Source: Ooceraea biroi
Lineage: Eukaryota; Arthropoda; Insecta; Hymenoptera; Formicidae
Direction of reading: 5' to 3'
DNA: 64,000 bases
NCBI RefSeq assembly: GCF_003672135.1
Contig: NC_039516.1
Span: 12,879,838 to 12,943,837, forward strand
In this document: positions 60,501 to 64,000 of the stretch, piece after piece
Position numbering within the stretch: position 1 is the first letter of the stretch
Layout: every line of letters starts with the position of its first letter
Made by a program: the position numbers and the translations under genes
The notes under the pieces: generated by a model
Databases searched by the model: none
What the model was told of the DNA's origin: nothing
The model's input: only the letters and a program-made list of their open reading frames with translations

Positions 60501-63500
60501 CAAGGCGAACATACATACAGCTGCTAATTTCCTTTGCATTTTGAAAAATGAGAACATTCGCAAGTCGGTTGAATTTTCTTGCAACGAGAATTTACCCCTC
60601 TCTTGCTGCGAAACGAGACTCTATCGATTAACCGTGCCCTAGGCAGCCGGTTCCGCCCTTCCGCCCCGTTCGCCTCTCCCCCGAGGAACCTTTCCATCCT
60701 CCAGCACCCCTTCTCGTTGTCCTCCTTCACGACCACCCGTCAAAGAGCGGCGAAAAGAGACAGAAACATCCCCCGGATGTCGCAAAAATAGAGACAGGGG
60801 GTAGCTGCCACCCTTCGATGGCATCGGCCAATCCGCGCCGCGAGCACGCCCAGTGACGTCAGCCCCGTGCCCCGGTCTCCGTACCCTCGTAATTAGCCAA
60901 TCCGATCGCAGGGGTGAATCGAACTCACCCCTTGGCCCGATTACGTTTACGAGCCAATGATTTTTGCAGCGCGATCTCGTGTGCGTGCGTGCACGCGTGT
61001 GTCCAGATTGCAGGCAGAGAGACAGGAAGGGCACAATGGTCGCCACCCTTCGTGCTCCCTTCCTCGTCCCTCCTCCCTTTTCTTCTTGTTACGCGAAACT
61101 CTTTGTCCCTCGCGTTCTCTATTTTCGCCCATTCCTGCCTTTTTACTTCGGTGGAACAACCCTCCCTCCTCTCTCGACTACTTCTCCTTCTGCCCACTTT
61201 TGGGCCCCTTTTCGTTCCTCGATGCGTCTCGTAGATTATTATTTACATGACAAATGGTCGAGCGTTGTCAGAAATGTACCGGCGATATCGCGTGCACTGC
61301 GTGCATCGCGTGCACGCTCGATCATTGACGAAGGATACGTCAGTCTTCGGAGCTGCCTTCAAAGACGTCATTCAAAACGGAATTTCGAAGGCAGAGAGAA
61401 ACGATTCATCAGGAGGTGTGCCGCGTTACTACTCGAGAAGGCTGAAGATTCTAACGCAACGTTACTCTGTTACTCTTTAATGACCGACCAGCAAGTTTAC
61501 TAAAAATCTCGATGAAGCACAGCGAGTCCAACTGTGGTGACGTCCGGCGAAGCTTGATTCAGGCTCAGCTCAGATTCTGAACTAATGTTTATTTTTAAAA
61601 AACCTAAGGAACGTATATCTTATCTTTGGGACATCTTTACGATTTATATTGCCTGGCCTACATTCGTGAATGTTTGCACAGTAAACTGCACTTGCGTCTG
61701 CAATGGCACCAAACCGAGATAAATCAAAGGAAACCACCGTCGAAGGAAATCTCCGTCGAATGGATCGTAATCTGTAGAAAAGTGTGAAATTAAATGCCCA
61801 ATAAAAATGTGTGTGTGTATTCCACGCATCGCATTCCTCAACAGAACGAGGAAGCAGGTTCCCTCCTGAGAAGATGAAGATCCCAACGAGATAGCCATTA
61901 CGCGACGCGGCATCGGGGACGCAATGAAGAACGGTGGCTGATTGTGAGGAGCTCAGATCCGCCGCGTTTTCATCGACAAGATCTCTCTTGTCGCGAGAAA
62001 TCAAAGACCAGAGGATCGCTTTCAAGATCAGAAAGAAAGAGAGAGAGAGGGACACAATGCCGTGGTCGCGGAAGCTGCGTGGTCCACGTGCGTGCGCGTC
62101 CACACGGATGTGTGTATCGGTATCGCTTTCCGCCGGTCGGGATAATCCGCTTATGCAGGTTCGGCCCTTCGCTGCGTCCTCTTCTCTTCGGGTAACGGCG
62201 GCTTTGTTGCCCGAGTATTGTGAGAAAACAGCATTTTCGACGCTCGAGGTGATGGCAAGAAGAGGGACTTAAACTCATCATCGTAACACTCGCGTGGGAG
62301 GACACCGCCGATGCACCTGACACACGCGGGTCGCATGTGCTTGCAACAAGGGGTTTCCTGTGCGCAGTCCGCAATTTCGCGCGTGTACGGATGGATAATC
62401 TCGAGAAATTGCTGGTTTTGCGAAACGGAGGCGGTATCGACGAGACTTCTTGCCGCCTTCCGTGTTACGTGATTTTACGTGATTGCTGAACAAAGGAGTT
62501 CAGTGTAATTGAAATATTGATGATTATCATTGCACCATGATTCCTGACAATTATGTCTTACAATATAATCATCTTATATAATTATGAATGGTATAAATAA
62601 ATACATAGTAATATCCATGACACATTTTGCACATTTATGAAATTAGCGTAATGAAATCCTACACATATAGTATAATTGCATAAATATAATTGAAGAATAC
62701 AATTAGGTGTAATTAAAAAATTAATTTCCTTTCTTTCTGAAAGCGATATCTACATCGCTTTGATGCAATATAATATTTTTAATGTGTTTCTCTTCATTTC
62801 GCACAAGTACGCGGTGTATAACGTTATAAAAAATTTCGCGACTTGATTTTTATGAATCAATTCTCGCAGTGAAGATCAGATCTCGATATCGTTGAGTCGG
62901 ATATCTCGATGAAGGGTTGTCGGTTGGCGTGGGCACCCTCTCCCAGGAAGGGCACGCATAATCCTATGAATACATAATCCAGATGCAAACAGCCGCCACG
63001 CGTGCCTCGATTTAAACGGTCACGATATTTCACGGATTAGAACACGAATATTTGCACTATTTTTCACGGTGTCGCCCCGAGAGCCCGAGATGCTGCTCGA
63101 GTAACGGCATTCTCATTTTGAGATGACAGCCCTTTCGTTCCCACAGTATTTCTAGAGTCTTGAAAAAATGCATATATTATTTTAACAATATCAGTAGACA
63201 CTGTGTACCAATTTCTTATTTTCTAAAATTATCTTTAATTAATAGATATCCTCTTATATTCCTAAATTTTTTTTAGATCTCAAGAAAATCATGTTGCAAT
63301 GCTCACAGTCATAGAAATGTGTCTTATTCAAGAAAAGATTTACGGTAATTCATATAATTTTGTATTATTAGTATCCTTACCTGTTTTTAAAAATTTTATA
63401 ACGCACATTACATAAACAAAGATATTTATATATAAAATACATATTTTTTAAATATTTAATAACACTTGTATGATATTATTATATTCTCAGCATAGAAGAT

Positions 63501-64000
63501 CGATTGACAAGGATTGTACTTTAAAGGGCAGTGCTGATCGCTCAGATGCAAATACAGATAGTTAGAATCGATGATCTTTTTTTTATGAGATAAGAGAATG
63601 TAATAAAAACCTGGCGTTGATGGATGGTACTTGATAGACCGGATTACCGATATTTTCAAGTCATAAAAAAATCTCTCCACAGATATCGCGAATATCCTTC
63701 ATAATGGAACAGTAGCGTAAGACCAGTAATGATCCAAAAAGACAATATTAGGACAATATTAGGAAGAAAAAAAACCTATCGAACTTGTTTTATTCTTTCG
63801 TTCGGAAATTCCAGATATTAATCAGGAGAGGGTAAAATAACTGGCATGGATTTTTGTCAAAGGATATTATTATTATTATCAACCTGATCGCATATACGCA
63901 AACAGGAGGCGGCGGGCTTAAAGTTAATTTAATTATTACACGCATTCGCGCTGCGTGAACGCAAAAATCGGCACAGATAATAAAAATATCTCCCCCCTCA
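57524..64000. other. Gene-free region, part 5
   Basis: Islands at about 57,680-58,400, 58,590-59,110, 59,330-59,530, 59,840-60,260, 60,500-61,490, 61,840-62,480 and 62,860-63,130. The stretch 62,500-64,000 is otherwise AT-rich. The two longest ORFs of the region (60,964-61,503 plus; 61,582-62,103 minus) show compositional bias only. No gene supported. Confidence 0.5.

Noticed and set aside
60905..60950. tRNA B-box-like string (GAATCGAACTCACCCC)
   Set aside because: No matching A box or cloverleaf can be built around it on either strand.
60964..61503. 179-residue plus-strand ORF
   Set aside because: Biased composition, competing ORFs in other frames and strand, and no recognisable motif; a product of GC-rich sequence lacking stops.
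61582..62103. 173-residue minus-strand ORF
   Set aside because: No recognisable motif, spans an island and an AT-rich linker, and no conserved block.

Overview
The window is nuclear DNA of an insect, most likely a hymenopteran (an ant or bee). Genes are split by short GT-AG introns of about 65-110 bp, proteins are strongly metazoan, gene spacing is tight, and the DNA is CpG-rich with AT-rich linkers. No prokaryotic, viral or transfer RNA features were seen. The species cannot be fixed from sequence alone.

Bases 1-21,600 are gene-dense. In order: the 3' part of Rictor (+; core subunit of TOR complex 2), EMC4 (+; ER membrane insertase subunit), a 48-residue micropeptide resembling vertebrate STMP1/mitolamban (-), MAF1 (-; repressor of RNA polymerase III controlled by TORC1), WDR59 (+; GATOR2 subunit upstream of TORC1), S-adenosylhomocysteinase (-), and a 101-residue CFAP97-domain protein (-). 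EMC4 and STMP1 converge with adjoining poly(A) signals. MAF1 and WDR59 diverge from a shared 2.1 kb CpG-rich region. WDR59 and AHCY converge. Three of the seven genes are TOR-pathway parts, and AHCY belongs to the methionine/SAM cycle that also feeds TORC1.

Bases 21,600-33,200 hold AT-rich intergenic DNA with a tandem repeat, then a core-binding factor beta gene (+; the Runx partner, Brother/Big brother in flies). It has three coding exons over 8.2 kb, including a 6.1 kb intron, and a histidine-rich C-terminal tail.

Bases 33,200-64,000 contain no gene I can support. The stretch alternates between GC/CpG-rich islands of a few hundred bases and AT-rich linkers. Many ORFs there are arginine-rich products of base composition. 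It could be a regulatory desert or part of a long intron. It carries two more arrays of the same 119-bp tandem repeat and a nested pair of inverted-repeat elements with a further copy of the repeat in its core.

The most useful items for follow-up are the STMP1-like micropeptide, the TOR gene grouping, the 119-bp repeat and its link to an inverted-repeat element, the short CFAP97 protein, a GC-AG intron in WDR59, and a possible extra exon downstream of the CBF-beta stop codon.
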